DNA of 64,000 nt from Mesorhizobium sp. WSM2240 (GTDB taxonomy: Bacteria > Pseudomonadota > Alphaproteobacteria > Rhizobiales > Rhizobiaceae): NCBI RefSeq assembly GCF_040438645.1, contig NZ_CP159254.1:1-64000 (forward strand), read 5' to 3'. The position numbers and the translations under genes are program-made. Position 1 is the first letter of the stretch, and each line of letters opens with the position of its first letter. Shown here in pieces: positions 24,938 to 33,743 of the stretch. Below the pieces are notes generated by a model. It worked only from the letters and a program-made list of their open reading frames with translations. It was not told where the DNA came from and did no database searches.

Positions 24938-27817
24938 ATGGGTCTCGTCCACGAAATCGATTTTGGCACGCCGGTCGTCAATGCGGAGAAACAAGTGACG
25001 CTCACCGTTGACGGCTTCACGGTTACCGTCCCGGAGGGCACCTCGATCATGCGGGCCTCGATGGAGGCCGGCATCGCGATCCCGAAGCTCTGCGCGACCG
25101 ACATGGTCGACGCCTTCGGCTCCTGCCGGCTCTGCCTCGTCGAGATCGAGGGCCACGCCGGCACGCCGTCTTCCTGCACGACGCCGGTCACACCCGGCAT
25201 GGTCGTGCACACGCAGACCGGCCGGCTCAAAGACATCCGCCGCGGCGTGATGGAACTCTACATCTCCGACCATCCGCTCGACTGCCTGACCTGCGCCGCC
25301 AATGGCGACTGCGAACTGCAGGACATGGCCGGCGCGGTGGGGCTGCGCGACGTCCGCTACGGCTACGACGGCGAAAACCATGTGAAGGCGACGGTCGACG
25401 GCGTCGCGAACTTCAGCTGGATGCCGAAGGACGAGTCCAACCCGTATTTCACCTATGATCCGTCGAAATGCATCGTCTGCTCGCGCTGCGTGCGCGCCTG
25501 CGAGGAGGTGCAGGGCACTTTCGCGCTGACCATCGAGGGCCGAGGCTTCGGATCCCGCGTTTCGCCCGGCACGCATGAGAGTTTCCTCGCATCCGAATGC
25601 GTTTCCTGCGGCGCCTGCGTTCAGGCCTGCCCGACCGCGACGCTGACGGAGAAGAGCGTAATTGAGATCGGCCAGCCGGAGCATTCGGTCGTCACCACCT
25701 GCGCCTATTGCGGTGTCGGCTGTTCGTTCAAGGCGGAGATGCGCGGCGAGGAGCTCGTTCGCATGGTGCCGTGGAAGGACGGGAAGGCGAACCGCGGTCA
25801 CTCCTGCGTCAAAGGCCGCTTCGCCTATGGCTACGCCACGCACAAGGAGCGCATCCTCAACCCGATGATCCGGGAGAAGATTTCCGATCCTTGGCGGGAA
25901 GTTTCGTGGGAGGAGGCGTTTAAGCACCTAGCCAGCGAGTTCCGCCGCATCCAGTACCAGTACGGACGCGGCGCCGTCGGTGGTATCACATCGTCGCGCT
26001 GCACGAACGAGGAGACTTACCTCGTGCAGAAACTGGTGCGGGCGGGATTCGGCAACAACAACGTGGATACCTGTGCCCGCGTCTGCCACTCGCCCACCGG
26101 CTACGGTCTCGGCCAGGCCTACGGCACCTCCGCCGGCACCCAGGATTTCGATTCCGTCGAGGATTCCGACGTGATCATGGTGATCGGCGCCAATCCGTCC
26201 GCTGCGCACCCCGTGTTCGCCTCGCGCATGAAGAAGCGCATCCGCAAGGGTGCGAAGCTGATCGTGCTCGACCCACGCGAGACCGAGACGGTCAACTCCG
26301 TCCATGCCAAGGCGACCTATCACCTGCCGCTGAAACCGGGAACCAACGTGGCGGTCATCACTGCGCTCGCGAACGTGATAGTGACCGAGGGGCTGTTCGA
26401 CGAATCCTTCATCCGCGAGCGCTGCGACTGGTCGGAGTTCGAGGACTGGGCGGCCTTCGTCGCCGAGGAGCGCAACAGCCCGGAGGAAGTAGAAAAGCTC
26501 TCCGGCGTGCCGGCGGACCTGATCCGCAGCGCCGCCCGGCTATATGCCACGGGAGGCAACGGCGCGATCTATTACGGTCTCGGCGTCACGGAGCACAGCC
26601 AGGGCTCGACCACGGTAATGGCGATCGCCAACCTCGCCATGGCAACCGGCAATATCGGCCGGCGCGGCGTCGGCGTGAATCCGTTGCGCGGGCAGAACAA
26701 TGTGCAGGGTTCCTGCGATATGGGTTCGTTCCCGCACGAATTGCCGGGCTACCGCCACATCTCGGGCGATGCCGTGCGCGACATCTACGACACGCTCTGG
26801 GGCACCAAGCTCGAGAACGAGCCGGGGCTCCGCATCCCCAACATGCTCGACGCCGCGGTGGAGGGCACGTTCAAGGGCATCTACATCCAAGGCGAGGATA
26901 TCCTCCAGTCGGATCCTGACACCAAGCACGTCTCGGCTGGCCTCGCCGCGATGGAATGCGTTGTGATCCACGACCTCTTCCTCAACGAGACGGCTAACTA
27001 CGCCCATGTCTTTCTGCCGGGCTCGACCTTCCTCGAGAAGGACGGGACGTTCACCAACGCGGAACGCCGCATCAACCGCGTCCGCAAGGTGATGTCGCCG
27101 AAGAACGGCTATGCCGACTGGGAGGTGACCCAGGAGATGGCGCGTGCGATGGGCCTAAATTGGAACTACACGCACCCCTCGGAGATCATGGACGAGGTCG
27201 CGGCGACGACGCCGAGCTTCGCAAATATCTCGTACGGCTTGCTCGAAAAGGTCGGCTCGGTGCAGTGGCCTTGCAACGAGAAGGCGCCTCAGGGCACCCC
27301 GATCATGCATGTCGACGGTTTCGTGCGCGGCAAGGGCAAATTCATCCGCACGGAATACATCCCGACTGACGAAAGAACCGGACCTCGTTTCCCGCTGCTG
27401 CTCACCACCGGCCGGATCCTGTCGCAATACAATGTCGGCGCGCAGACGCGCCGCACGGCGAATGTCATGTGGCATGCCGAGGACCTGCTGGAAATCCACC
27501 CGCATGATGCCGAGCAGCGTGGCATTCGCGAGGGCGACTGGGTGAAGCTCAAGTCCCGCGCCGGCGAAACGACGCTGCGCGCCGATATCACCGATCGGGT
27601 CGCGCCGGGTGTGGTCTATACCACCTTCCATCATCCAGACACGCAGGCCAACGTGATCACCACCGACTATTCCGATTGGGCGACCAACTGTCCCGAATAC
27701 AAAGTGACGGCGGTCCAGGTTGCGCCATCGAACGGGCCGAGCCAGTGGCAGGAGGAATATGAGGAATTGTCGAAGCGCTCGCGCCGCATCGCGGGGCGAC
27801 TTGAGGCTGCGGAGTAG
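24938..27817 (+). CDS. fdsA: NAD-dependent formate dehydrogenase catalytic alpha subunit
   Basis: A 959-residue molybdopterin enzyme that oxidises formate to CO2 at a bis-MGD Mo or W centre. Cluster sites in order: [2Fe-2S] Cys52, 63, 66, 80; His112 with Cys116, 119, 125; two ferredoxin-type sites (Cys178-188 and Cys221-231); and CAYCGVGC (Cys255, 258, 262) with Cys290. The metal ligand Cys383 is followed by His384 in RVCHSPTGYG, as in the Rhodobacter/Cupriavidus enzymes. All ligands are present, so it should be active. The adjacent tungstate importer raises the possibility that it uses W. Confidence 0.97.
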   Translation: MGLVHEIDFGTPVVNAEKQVTLTVDGFTVTVPEGTSIMRASMEAGIAIPKLCATDMVDAFGSCRLCLVEIEGHAGTPSSCTTPVTPGMVVHTQTGRLKDIRRGVMELYISDHPLDCLTCAANGDCELQDMAGAVGLRDVRYGYDGENHVKATVDGVANFSWMPKDESNPYFTYDPSKCIVCSRCVRACEEVQGTFALTIEGRGFGSRVSPGTHESFLASECVSCGACVQACPTATLTEKSVIEIGQPEHSVVTTCAYCGVGCSFKAEMRGEELVRMVPWKDGKANRGHSCVKGRFAYGYATHKERILNPMIREKISDPWREVSWEEAFKHLASEFRRIQYQYGRGAVGGITSSRCTNEETYLVQKLVRAGFGNNNVDTCARVCHSPTGYGLGQAYGTSAGTQDFDSVEDSDVIMVIGANPSAAHPVFASRMKKRIRKGAKLIVLDPRETETVNSVHAKATYHLPLKPGTNVAVITALANVIVTEGLFDESFIRERCDWSEFEDWAAFVAEERNSPEEVEKLSGVPADLIRSAARLYATGGNGAIYYGLGVTEHSQGSTTVMAIANLAMATGNIGRRGVGVNPLRGQNNVQGSCDMGSFPHELPGYRHISGDAVRDIYDTLWGTKLENEPGLRIPNMLDAAVEGTFKGIYIQGEDILQSDPDTKHVSAGLAAMECVVIHDLFLNETANYAHVFLPGSTFLEKDGTFTNAERRINRVRKVMSPKNGYADWEVTQEMARAMGLNWNYTHPSEIMDEVAATTPSFANISYGLLEKVGSVQWPCNEKAPQGTPIMHVDGFVRGKGKFIRTEYIPTDERTGPRFPLLLTTGRILSQYNVGAQTRRTANVMWHAEDLLEIHPHDAEQRGIREGDWVKLKSRAGETTLRADITDRVAPGVVYTTFHHPDTQANVITTDYSDWATNCPEYKVTAVQVAPSNGPSQWQEEYEELSKRSRRIAGRLEAAE

Positions 27818-27839
27818 CCTTGAACGCCCGGCCAGTCCC

Positions 27840-28661
27840 ATGAAGTCGCCGCTTGCGCCAGCGAACCGCGTTGCCCGCCGGTCATCGGGCACGCTGAGCG
27901 CGCACCGCAACGTTCCGGAGGAGACGCCGATCGCGCTTTCCTATGGCGGCACCACATACGCCGTCATGATGGGCACGCCGACCGATCTGGAGGATTTCGC
28001 ACTCGGATTCTCGCTGACGGAAGGCATCATCCAGTCCGCCCATGAAATCGAAGACTTGCAGGTCGTGGATCTGGGCAGCGGTATCGACATCCAGATCGGA
28101 CTTCGAGACTACGCCCGCGACCGCTTGAAAGCGAGGCGTCGCAGGATGGCCGGACCTGTGGGTTGCGGTCTGTGCGGCATCGAATCCATAGAGGAAGCCC
28201 TGCGCAAGCCGCAGTCCGTAACGGGCCACGCCCTTACACTCGAGGCTGGCGAACTCACGAACGCTGTCAGGCTACTGTCAGGTCAACAGCCACTGCATGC
28301 GCAGACGGGAGCCGTCCATGCAGCGGGATTCTACATTCCTGAAGACGGGCTCGTCGCGGTACGCGAAGATGTCGGCCGCCACAACGCGCTCGACAAGCTT
28401 GCAGGAGCGCTCTTGAACGCTAATATGAGCGGGCAGCGCGGCGCGGTCGTGGTGACGAGCCGCGTCTCCGTGGAGATGGTGCAGAAGACGGCCGTCATCG
28501 GCGCCTCCCTTATCGTCGCCGTTTCCGCTCCTACCGCCCTTGCAATACGCACGGCTGCGGAGGCCGGCATGACACTCGTGGCCTTGGTGCGTGGCGATGA
28601 GTTTGACATTTTCACTCATCCCTATCGCTTGACGGATGGAGCCGTAAGACATGTTGCATGA
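27840..28661 (+). CDS. fdhD: Formate dehydrogenase accessory sulfurtransferase FdhD (FdsC)
   Basis: A 273-residue protein that transfers sulfur to the bis-MGD cofactor, needed for FDH activity, and binds the cofactor in some homologues. The loop GPVGCGLCGIESIEEAL carries the Cys pair (about 109 and 112); REDVGRHNALDKLAGALL and VSAPTALAIRTAAEAGMTLVAL are family blocks. ATG 27840 is used, 22 bases after fdsA; an upstream TTG at 27801 in frame is possible. It overlaps fdsD by 11 bases. Confidence 0.94.
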   Translation: MKSPLAPANRVARRSSGTLSAHRNVPEETPIALSYGGTTYAVMMGTPTDLEDFALGFSLTEGIIQSAHEIEDLQVVDLGSGIDIQIGLRDYARDRLKARRRRMAGPVGCGLCGIESIEEALRKPQSVTGHALTLEAGELTNAVRLLSGQQPLHAQTGAVHAAGFYIPEDGLVAVREDVGRHNALDKLAGALLNANMSGQRGAVVVTSRVSVEMVQKTAVIGASLIVAVSAPTALAIRTAAEAGMTLVALVRGDEFDIFTHPYRLTDGAVRHVA

Positions 28662-28956
28662 AAACAGTCACACGTCGCTCGTGGCCGCCAGAATCATACG
28701 CATGGCAAACCAGATCGGAACCTTCTTTGAATCCAAGCCAAGGGGAGAAGGCGTGACCGGCGTGGCCGAGCATATCAACAAGTTCTGGGAGCCGCGTATG
28801 CGCCGCCACTTTCTCCAACTGATCGAATCCGGCAGCGCTGGATTCAAATCAATCGTGCTCGAAGCCGCTGGACAGGTGCGCCGCCCCACGGAACCCGTCA
28901 GCTCCGCCGAAAACGGCAGTCAAGCTGACTTGGCTCGACCGAGAACAACCTATTGA
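28651..28956 (+). CDS. fdsD: Formate dehydrogenase delta subunit
   Basis: A 101-residue small subunit at the end of the fdsGBACD order. It has the FdsD pattern: IIRMANQIGTFFESKP at about 15-30 and VAEHINKFWEPRMRRHFLQL at 38-57. It is thought to aid assembly or cofactor insertion. Residues after 75 are low-complexity and probably disordered. Its start lies inside the fdhD end. Confidence 0.92.
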   Translation: MLHENSHTSLVAARIIRMANQIGTFFESKPRGEGVTGVAEHINKFWEPRMRRHFLQLIESGSAGFKSIVLEAAGQVRRPTEPVSSAENGSQADLARPRTTY

Positions 28957-29230
28957 GGCTGCACACCTAGCTTGGACGACACAGAGTGAGTGCATTCCGA
29001 CAGATATTGTGCTGATTTAAGTGCGACTTCGTTCGAAACTGACACCGCAGCGCCTTCCATGTTCACGAGTCGTGCTCGATGTTGTAACCAAGTTCGAATG
29101 TCGCGTGGCCAGCAAAGTAGAAATGTCGCATGGCGGTGGGGACGGCCACGCCGAAAGCGCCCGACCGGGGCGGCGCTGGTCAGGGTTGCACAGCCGAGCG
29201 TGTCTCGGCGTCCAGGGAGTCCGGTGTCGC
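28957..29230. other. Intergenic, nothing recognised
   Basis: The stretch after fdsD has no clear terminator and no gene-like frame. It leads into a block of IS-end-like repeats at 29231. Confidence 0.45.
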
Positions 29231-29322
29231 TTGGCAGTTAATCGTGAGAATGCGGTCGTTTCGGTCATGTTTGGCAGTTAATTGCGAGAATGGGGTAGCT
29301 CAGATTCTCAAATTAACTGCAA
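29231..29322. repeat. Repeated IS-end-like motif (two direct, one inverted)
   Basis: TTGGCAGTTAAT-x-G-x-GAGAATG-x-GGT occurs at 29231-29256 and again at 29271-29296; a related copy, GATTCTCAAATTAACTGCAA, is inverted at 29303-29322. Multiple short direct repeats at element ends are typical of IS21-family elements, so this may be the fused remains of such ends. No istA or istB sequence is present. Confidence 0.5.
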
Positions 29323-29391
29323 TCGCATCGGGGTGAAGGTTACGAAATCCTTTGAATTTCACACGCCGTCTTCGGCAAATTCGACGCCGTT

Positions 29392-29531
29392 GCGTCGCCG
29401 GCCGGTGGTATCGGCCGGTCTGATCGCGACCGAGCTCAAATTACCCAGCGCGCCGCGCTCGGTCTGGTCGCCGAACTCAATATCCGGGAGGTGACGGGCA
29501 GGGGGCGCTACAGGGCGTGGCGGGTCATGTA
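29392..29531 (+). pseudogene. 3'-end fragment of an RHE_PE00001-family gene
   Basis: About 140 bases closely match the end of the intact gene at 8360-8493, including the stop region (GAGGTGACGGGCAGGGGGCG is identical). The reading frame is broken (AAATTACCCAGCG against AAAATCACACAGCG). The fragment stops exactly where the Tn3-type repeat begins at 29532; the G of its TAG is the first base of that repeat. Confidence 0.85.
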
Positions 29532-29569
29532 GGGGCTAGAACAGGAACTGTTTCCAAAGACACGCTAAG
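29532..29569 (+). repeat. Left terminal inverted repeat, Tn3 type (38 bp)
   Basis: Starts GGGGCTAGAACAGGAACTG and ends AAAGACACGCTAAG. Length 38 and the TAAG end are those of Tn3-family repeats. Confidence 0.75.
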
Positions 29570-30419
29570 GGTGAACTGAAAGCGCGAATGCGGCGATCGG
29601 CTCGCCCTTTCCGCGCTGATTGCATGATCGCTGCGCCGTTCGGCGACTTCCGGGGATGTGAAAAATCGAGCCGATCCGGTCGGTCCGGCGGGTAACCTCG
29701 AACGTCCAGAATGCAGCTGCCCTCATGCGTTCGATGTAGTCACGGCAGCGGGGCACTGGATTCCAAACATCAGCTTCGCCGTGGAAGGCGCGGATGGGTG
29801 CGGCACCGACATTGAGCTCTCCCTCAAGCATGAAGTTGCACGGCGCGTAGAAGGGCAGATGGGCGGCGAACCTGGCCTTGTCCGACCCGTAAAGCTCTTC
29901 GAAGCGCGTCATACTGGAATAGAGCGCTGCAATCCCGCCGCGCGAAAAGCCCATTACCGCAATGCGCTCCGGGTCGATGCGTGGGTCTGCCGCGAGCAGG
30001 TCGAGCGCGCGGAAGCTATCGATTATGTTGTTGAATTCCCCGACCCTGCCTTGAGCCGTGAATATTTCCTCAAAACCTCGGCCCGAGTAGCTGTCGATGC
30101 GCAATGTTGCGATACCGATGCGGTTGAGCACCTTGGCCCAGTTCCAAGCCATGGCGTTGCCCGGACCGCCTGACCCATCAAGCAGAATCACGGCGGGAAA
30201 GCGGTCCCCGGACGGCGACGGCAGCTGTAGCTTGGCCGACAACATGACAGGCTTTGCGTCTGCTTCCTTGCCTTTCAGGAACTGTTCGTCAGTCATGGTC
30301 AAGGAGGAGAAGGCAACAATCTCTTCTGGTGGCGCTGCCTGTGCCCAAAGTTCAGCACCAGGAGCCAGCAAAAGAAACAGAGCGACACGGAGCGGTTTAG
30401 CCAATCTGAAGCGTGCCAT
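29565..30419 (-). CDS. Secreted dienelactone-hydrolase-like protein, C-terminus damaged
   Basis: A 284-residue alpha/beta hydrolase with signal peptide (cleavage near AELWAQA). It has LLDGSGGPGNAMAWNWAKV (oxyanion region), the nucleophile elbow GFSRGGIAAL and FHGEADVWNPVPRC with the acid residue. The expected catalytic His region is missing: after IERMRAAA the sequence is unlike the family, and another frame reads CILDVRGYPPDRPDRLDFSH. The stop codon lies inside the Tn3-type repeat at 29565-29567. So the gene is probably both frameshifted and cut by the element end. Confidence 0.7.
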   Translation of the reverse strand: MARFRLAKPLRVALFLLLAPGAELWAQAAPPEEIVAFSSLTMTDEQFLKGKEADAKPVMLSAKLQLPSPSGDRFPAVILLDGSGGPGNAMAWNWAKVLNRIGIATLRIDSYSGRGFEEIFTAQGRVGEFNNIIDSFRALDLLAADPRIDPERIAVMGFSRGGIAALYSSMTRFEELYGSDKARFAAHLPFYAPCNFMLEGELNVGAAPIRAFHGEADVWNPVPRCRDYIERMRAAAFWTFEVTRRTDRIGSIFHIPGSRRTAQRSCNQRGKGEPIAAFALSVHP

Positions 30420-30544
30420 GGCTACGTCCTCGGAAGTAATGCGGATGCATATTGTGGCCGAAGCCTAGCATGAGGCTCGCTGAAACCAGAATGAAATCAC
30501 CTGATGAGAGGTTGGCGTCGGCTGCTTTGGGTGGAAAATCGGAC

Positions 30545-30700
30545 GATGTTTCAGGCTCCAGCTTCGCGCTATCCGTAAATCCGTGCAGCAGGAGGACGGG
30601 CACGCCGTTGGCATCGCCCATCGCCCAACTCGACGTAGGCGAGGGCGGACACCGTTCGGCAGCAGGGTCGTCCGCTTCAGCGCCGCAAAGTGGTCTTGGG
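30545..30700 (-). pseudogene. Alpha/beta-hydrolase N-terminal remnant
   Basis: Three frames together read TLLPNGV, SALAYVELGD and GDANGVPVLLLHGFTDSA, the start of a typical alpha/beta hydrolase with its HG oxyanion motif. Two frameshifts lie within 40 bases and no catalytic part follows. It lies upstream of the dienelactone-hydrolase-like gene. Confidence 0.6.
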
Positions 30701-31186
30701 AATGAGATTCAGCCACGCGTCCGGCCTTGATGCTCCTCAACAGACTACATGAAGCCGGAACGGTTGGGCATGTATTTCACGCAGTCGCCGACATGACGGC
30801 CCGGGCGCTGCTGCGCATCATAGCGCGTCTGAAAGCAAGGCACCCCGACCCGATCCGACCAATGCTTGTGGCAGCTTCGGCTCTCGCCGCTATGCCGACC
30901 ACGGAAAGAAGCGTGACCCGCGCAGGACGAAACGAAGCGGAAGCAAAAATTGGAGCTTGACCTCCATGCCCGATTAAAGAAGCAGACGTTGCCGGTGACC
31001 ATGCAGGGAGGTCGTGGTCGCGCCAAATCGCCTCCTGGAGAACGGCAGCGGCGTCTGAATCAGTACGTGCGACGGGTTGAACCTATATCCGGCCGGGGCT
31101 ATTGTCCGTTGCATCGTTGGCGACAGGAATCGGTGATCCAGCGATGAGAGGGGACGCTCTCCGCCGTTGTTGGAGCGTACTTTCTT
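30701..31186. other. Intergenic, no supported gene
   Basis: Frames of 60-95 codons exist on both strands but none has a good ribosome site or a recognisable fold. I see no repeat or terminator. Confidence 0.4.
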
Positions 31187-31408
31187 ATGCCAAGTCTAGA
31201 GCGCGCCGCGGCATCGGGCGTTTATTCCCCCGAACAGCTTGCCGAACTGAGAGACATTTTCGACCAGACCTGCGCCTCACTTACGCTCGAAACCGATTCG
31301 CCTGAAGCCGATGACATCGCGGTCAAGATCCTCACTGTCTTCAAACTTGGCTATGATAAAGAGACAATGCTGGCATCGCTCCTCGGGACGCCGAACGAGC
31401 GTTCGTAG
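31187..31408 (+). CDS. Small hypothetical protein
   Basis: A 73-residue, acidic, probably helical protein: YSPEQLAELRDIFDQTC near 13-29 and DDIAVKILTVFKLGYDKETM near 42-61. This pattern resembles small rhizobial proteins of unknown role that begin with a 'YSPE-L' block and end in a helix around an aromatic residue. No membrane segment or signal peptide. The start is weakly supported (no strong ribosome site). Confidence 0.5.
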   Translation: MPSLERAAASGVYSPEQLAELRDIFDQTCASLTLETDSPEADDIAVKILTVFKLGYDKETMLASLLGTPNERS

Positions 31409-31605
31409 GCCGCCGCCATGTTTTCAGCGTTCCCGGAATCTCGGTCGATTTTCGATGTGCGACTTCCTTGAAATCAACGATGGCAGGTCGGGGACCGCCA
31501 GCGACCGTGGAACCGCCGATTTGATTATCCGAGCGATCAACGTTGTTGCTACCATCCGTGCTGTTGACGAGGAGGCCAACTGGCAGAATTGAGAGCCACT
31601 GGCAA

Positions 31606-32397
31606 TTATCTCAGGCTGGATGTCGGTCTGGCGCTCACTGAGCTGACGACATGCTTGGATCGGGGCTCGGCATCCCTCATCGGGCTCATTCGGCCAATGA
31701 GGCGTTCGTATTCAGCCTTGGGCTCGCTGTAGCCGCCGTCAGCCAAAGCGATGAGGTTCTCGCGGTCCCGGACGACAATGTTGCCCCGCGTGGCGCGAAT
31801 GAGGCCTTTCCCCTCCAGGATATGGATTGCTGTCGTAACACCGGGCCGTCTGACCCCGAGCATGATCGACAAAAACTCATGGGTGATGGTGATCGTATCG
31901 CCGGGCACTCTGTCATGACACATCAGCAGCCAACGCGACAGGCGCTGTTCGAGCGAGCAGCGGACGTTCACGAGCGCGGTGTAGCTCGCCTGGATCGAGA
32001 AACTGAGAGTGAACCGCAGCAGGAAAGGCCGAAGTGTCGAGCTTTCGGTAAGGGCGGCTGTGAAGGCCGCTGAAGCTATCCGATGTCCTCTTCCGGCCAG
32101 TTGCATGTAGCAATCGTGTGGGCTTCGGTCGTCAGTCATGACAATCGCAGTGCCGATCATGCCCTCGTAACCGATGACGCCGACCTCGGCGTCTCGTCCC
32201 AAGCGCATCTTGGCAACTGTGGAGGCGATGCCTTCTTCAGGGAAGTAGGCGAACTCAACCGGTTTCCGCTGCCGTTCGAGGTACATGTTCTTTGGCAGCG
32301 AACATGGTTCCAGATGGGGATTCAGCACGGCGAGATCATCCGCGCTCAACCGGCGCAGAAGTTCATTGCGGTAGGGAGTGATAGAAAAGGGAAACAT
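31606..32397 (-). CDS. Crp/Fnr-family transcriptional regulator
   Basis: A 263-residue regulator: cyclic-nucleotide-binding-like N-terminal domain (RKPVEFAYFPEEGIASTVAK, EVGVIGYEGMIGTAIVM) and C-terminal winged HTH (TITITHEFLSIMLGVRRPGV then TTAIHILEGKGLIRATRG). The N-terminal domain lacks Cys ligands for an Fe-S cluster, so it is not an Fnr oxygen sensor. Members with 'EGMIGTAIV' are abundant in Hyphomicrobiales, effector unknown. AGGAGAGAGCC precedes the ATG. Target genes are not evident. Confidence 0.9.
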   Translation of the reverse strand: MFPFSITPYRNELLRRLSADDLAVLNPHLEPCSLPKNMYLERQRKPVEFAYFPEEGIASTVAKMRLGRDAEVGVIGYEGMIGTAIVMTDDRSPHDCYMQLAGRGHRIASAAFTAALTESSTLRPFLLRFTLSFSIQASYTALVNVRCSLEQRLSRWLLMCHDRVPGDTITITHEFLSIMLGVRRPGVTTAIHILEGKGLIRATRGNIVVRDRENLIALADGGYSEPKAEYERLIGRMSPMRDAEPRSKHVVSSVSARPTSSLR

Positions 32398-32476
32398 GGC
32401 TCTCTCCTTGTTCAGGCAAGAGCATCGTCATCTCCCAGCCGTCCGCGCCCATTGGATGTGCAGACGATGTAGACAT

Positions 32477-32680
32477 CCTACTCCGCAGCAATCATTAGAG
32501 CAACAATTGGATTGGCCGCATCAACGACGGCCTGTCTCGCGGCGGCGTCACCATCGAACGACACGCAAAGCCCGCGTGAAACCGCCAAGGCATGTCAGCC
32601 AGCTCACGATCAGTTTCCGTGCATTTTGGCATCAGGGCGCGGATGGCCCGGATCGCGGGTTCGGTGGATAGAATTTGCGA
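32477..32680 (-). pseudogene. Small conserved gene remnant
   Basis: Two frames join as AIRAIRALMPKCTETDRELADM and AVSRGLCVSFDGDAAARQAV to a TAG. The first block resembles short rhizobial proteins with 'RAIRALMP-C--TDREL'. A small indel near 32590 breaks the frame, and no good start is visible. Function unknown. Confidence 0.35.
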
Positions 32681-32866
32681 GCTCCGCCTGGAGCTCACAT
32701 AAGCTTCGACGGCATCCTGGGGTCGACTTCACTGCAAGCGAGATGATCGCCATCTTCGCTCCTCCCAGCTCAATTTCTATGCAGGAGCCCGATGTGGCGA
32801 CGGTATTCGGGGTTGTCGAGAAGCCGGAAGGTAGTCGGTACGCTACAAGACTAAATTAACGCGGCG

Positions 32867-33118
32867 TCAGGGCTGCGGTCCGGTTTCGTGGGCCGCCCTC
32901 GCGAACAGAAACTCGAGGATCATATTCCCCTCTTCATCAATAATCTCGAAGCTGTGGCCAAGTGGGGCTGGACGCCCGCTGAGCAGCGCCTCCGCGATGA
33001 TCTCCTTGGCCGAGGTCATTGCCTCGTTCTCGACTGCCGATAGACCATCAAGATCAATCCCCTCGGGGTCTTCGTTGAGTTGTTGTCCATCTCGAACATT
33101 GAAGAAATACCGAGGCAT
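32867..33118 (-). CDS. DUF6894-like small protein
   Basis: An 83-residue protein beginning MPRYFFNVRDGQQLNEDPEG, the typical start of a large rhizobial family of small proteins (DUF6894) of unknown function, with EAMTSAKEIIAEALL as the central helix and a strand FEIIDEEGNMILEFLF. AAGGAGATGCTGCC before the ATG at 33118 sets the start; a longer frame upstream to 33184 is not needed. These genes often accompany stress-response regulators. Confidence 0.8.
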   Translation of the reverse strand: MPRYFFNVRDGQQLNEDPEGIDLDGLSAVENEAMTSAKEIIAEALLSGRPAPLGHSFEIIDEEGNMILEFLFARAAHETGPQP

Positions 33119-33642
33119 GGCAGCATCTCCTTGTCCCTGCCAAGGTAGGCGCTCGCACTCCCCGGGTAAGTGCGGAAATCGCACCGAAAGGCTATCCGTC
33201 TGGTTTCAGACGCAAACTCCCTGTGGACGCCGCAACCACTCACGGCAGCCGTCTATCGGCGATCGATCTGGCACTTCGTCAATGATAGCAGCTTTCATAG
33301 GGAGGGAGTTTGCGTCAGCGAACTTCACACCGCAGTATGCGCCGGTCGAGGTCGCATCGTGGTCTCCTGAATGGCCGCAAAAAGCGGAACGCCTCCCATT
33401 GTGGAAGTGGGCTAGCGAAGGGCCTTTTCAGTCCATTTGCGCCAAAACGCAAGCAAGTCCGGATGACTGCATCGGGCACATGAGCGGCAGTAGGCAAACA
33501 TGCCTGCCGGCGGATCCGCTCTGAACCTGTGTAGGTCGTGCTCGCGCCAGGAGCTGACTTCCTGGCGGTTACTGACGCACGGAGGCAACAACCGCCGCTA
33601 GCTCGGGTTGCCTGGCCATCGTTCAGTGACCGACGGCCGTTA
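33119..33642. other. Intergenic, no supported gene
   Basis: No family resemblance on either strand. A short hairpin (CCAGGAGCTGACTTCCTGG) lies near 33548. The EcfG-type promoter for the next operon begins at 33643. Confidence 0.45.
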
Positions 33643-33667
33643 GGAACTCCGGTAATTGCTCGACGTT
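33643..33667 (+). promoter_or_regulatory. EcfG-type (general stress) promoter
   Basis: GGAAC (33643-33647), a 16-base spacer and CGTT (33664-33667) match the alphaproteobacterial EcfG sigma-factor consensus. It lies 77 bases before the cheB-like gene start. This would place the CheB/CheR-kinase operon in the general stress response. Based on consensus only. Confidence 0.55.
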
Positions 33668-33743
33668 GATTGGGAAGTTCAATTTTTGAGGGATTGGCCG
33701 CCGCTGCCGTCCCCCAGAAGCATCGCGGCAAAAAGGAACCGCC

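Noticed and set aside
23716..25236. Long minus-strand frame (506 codons) across fdsB/fdsA
   Set aside because: It is the antisense shadow of two clearly real genes with high third-position GC; its translation is rich in His, Arg and Asp and matches no family.
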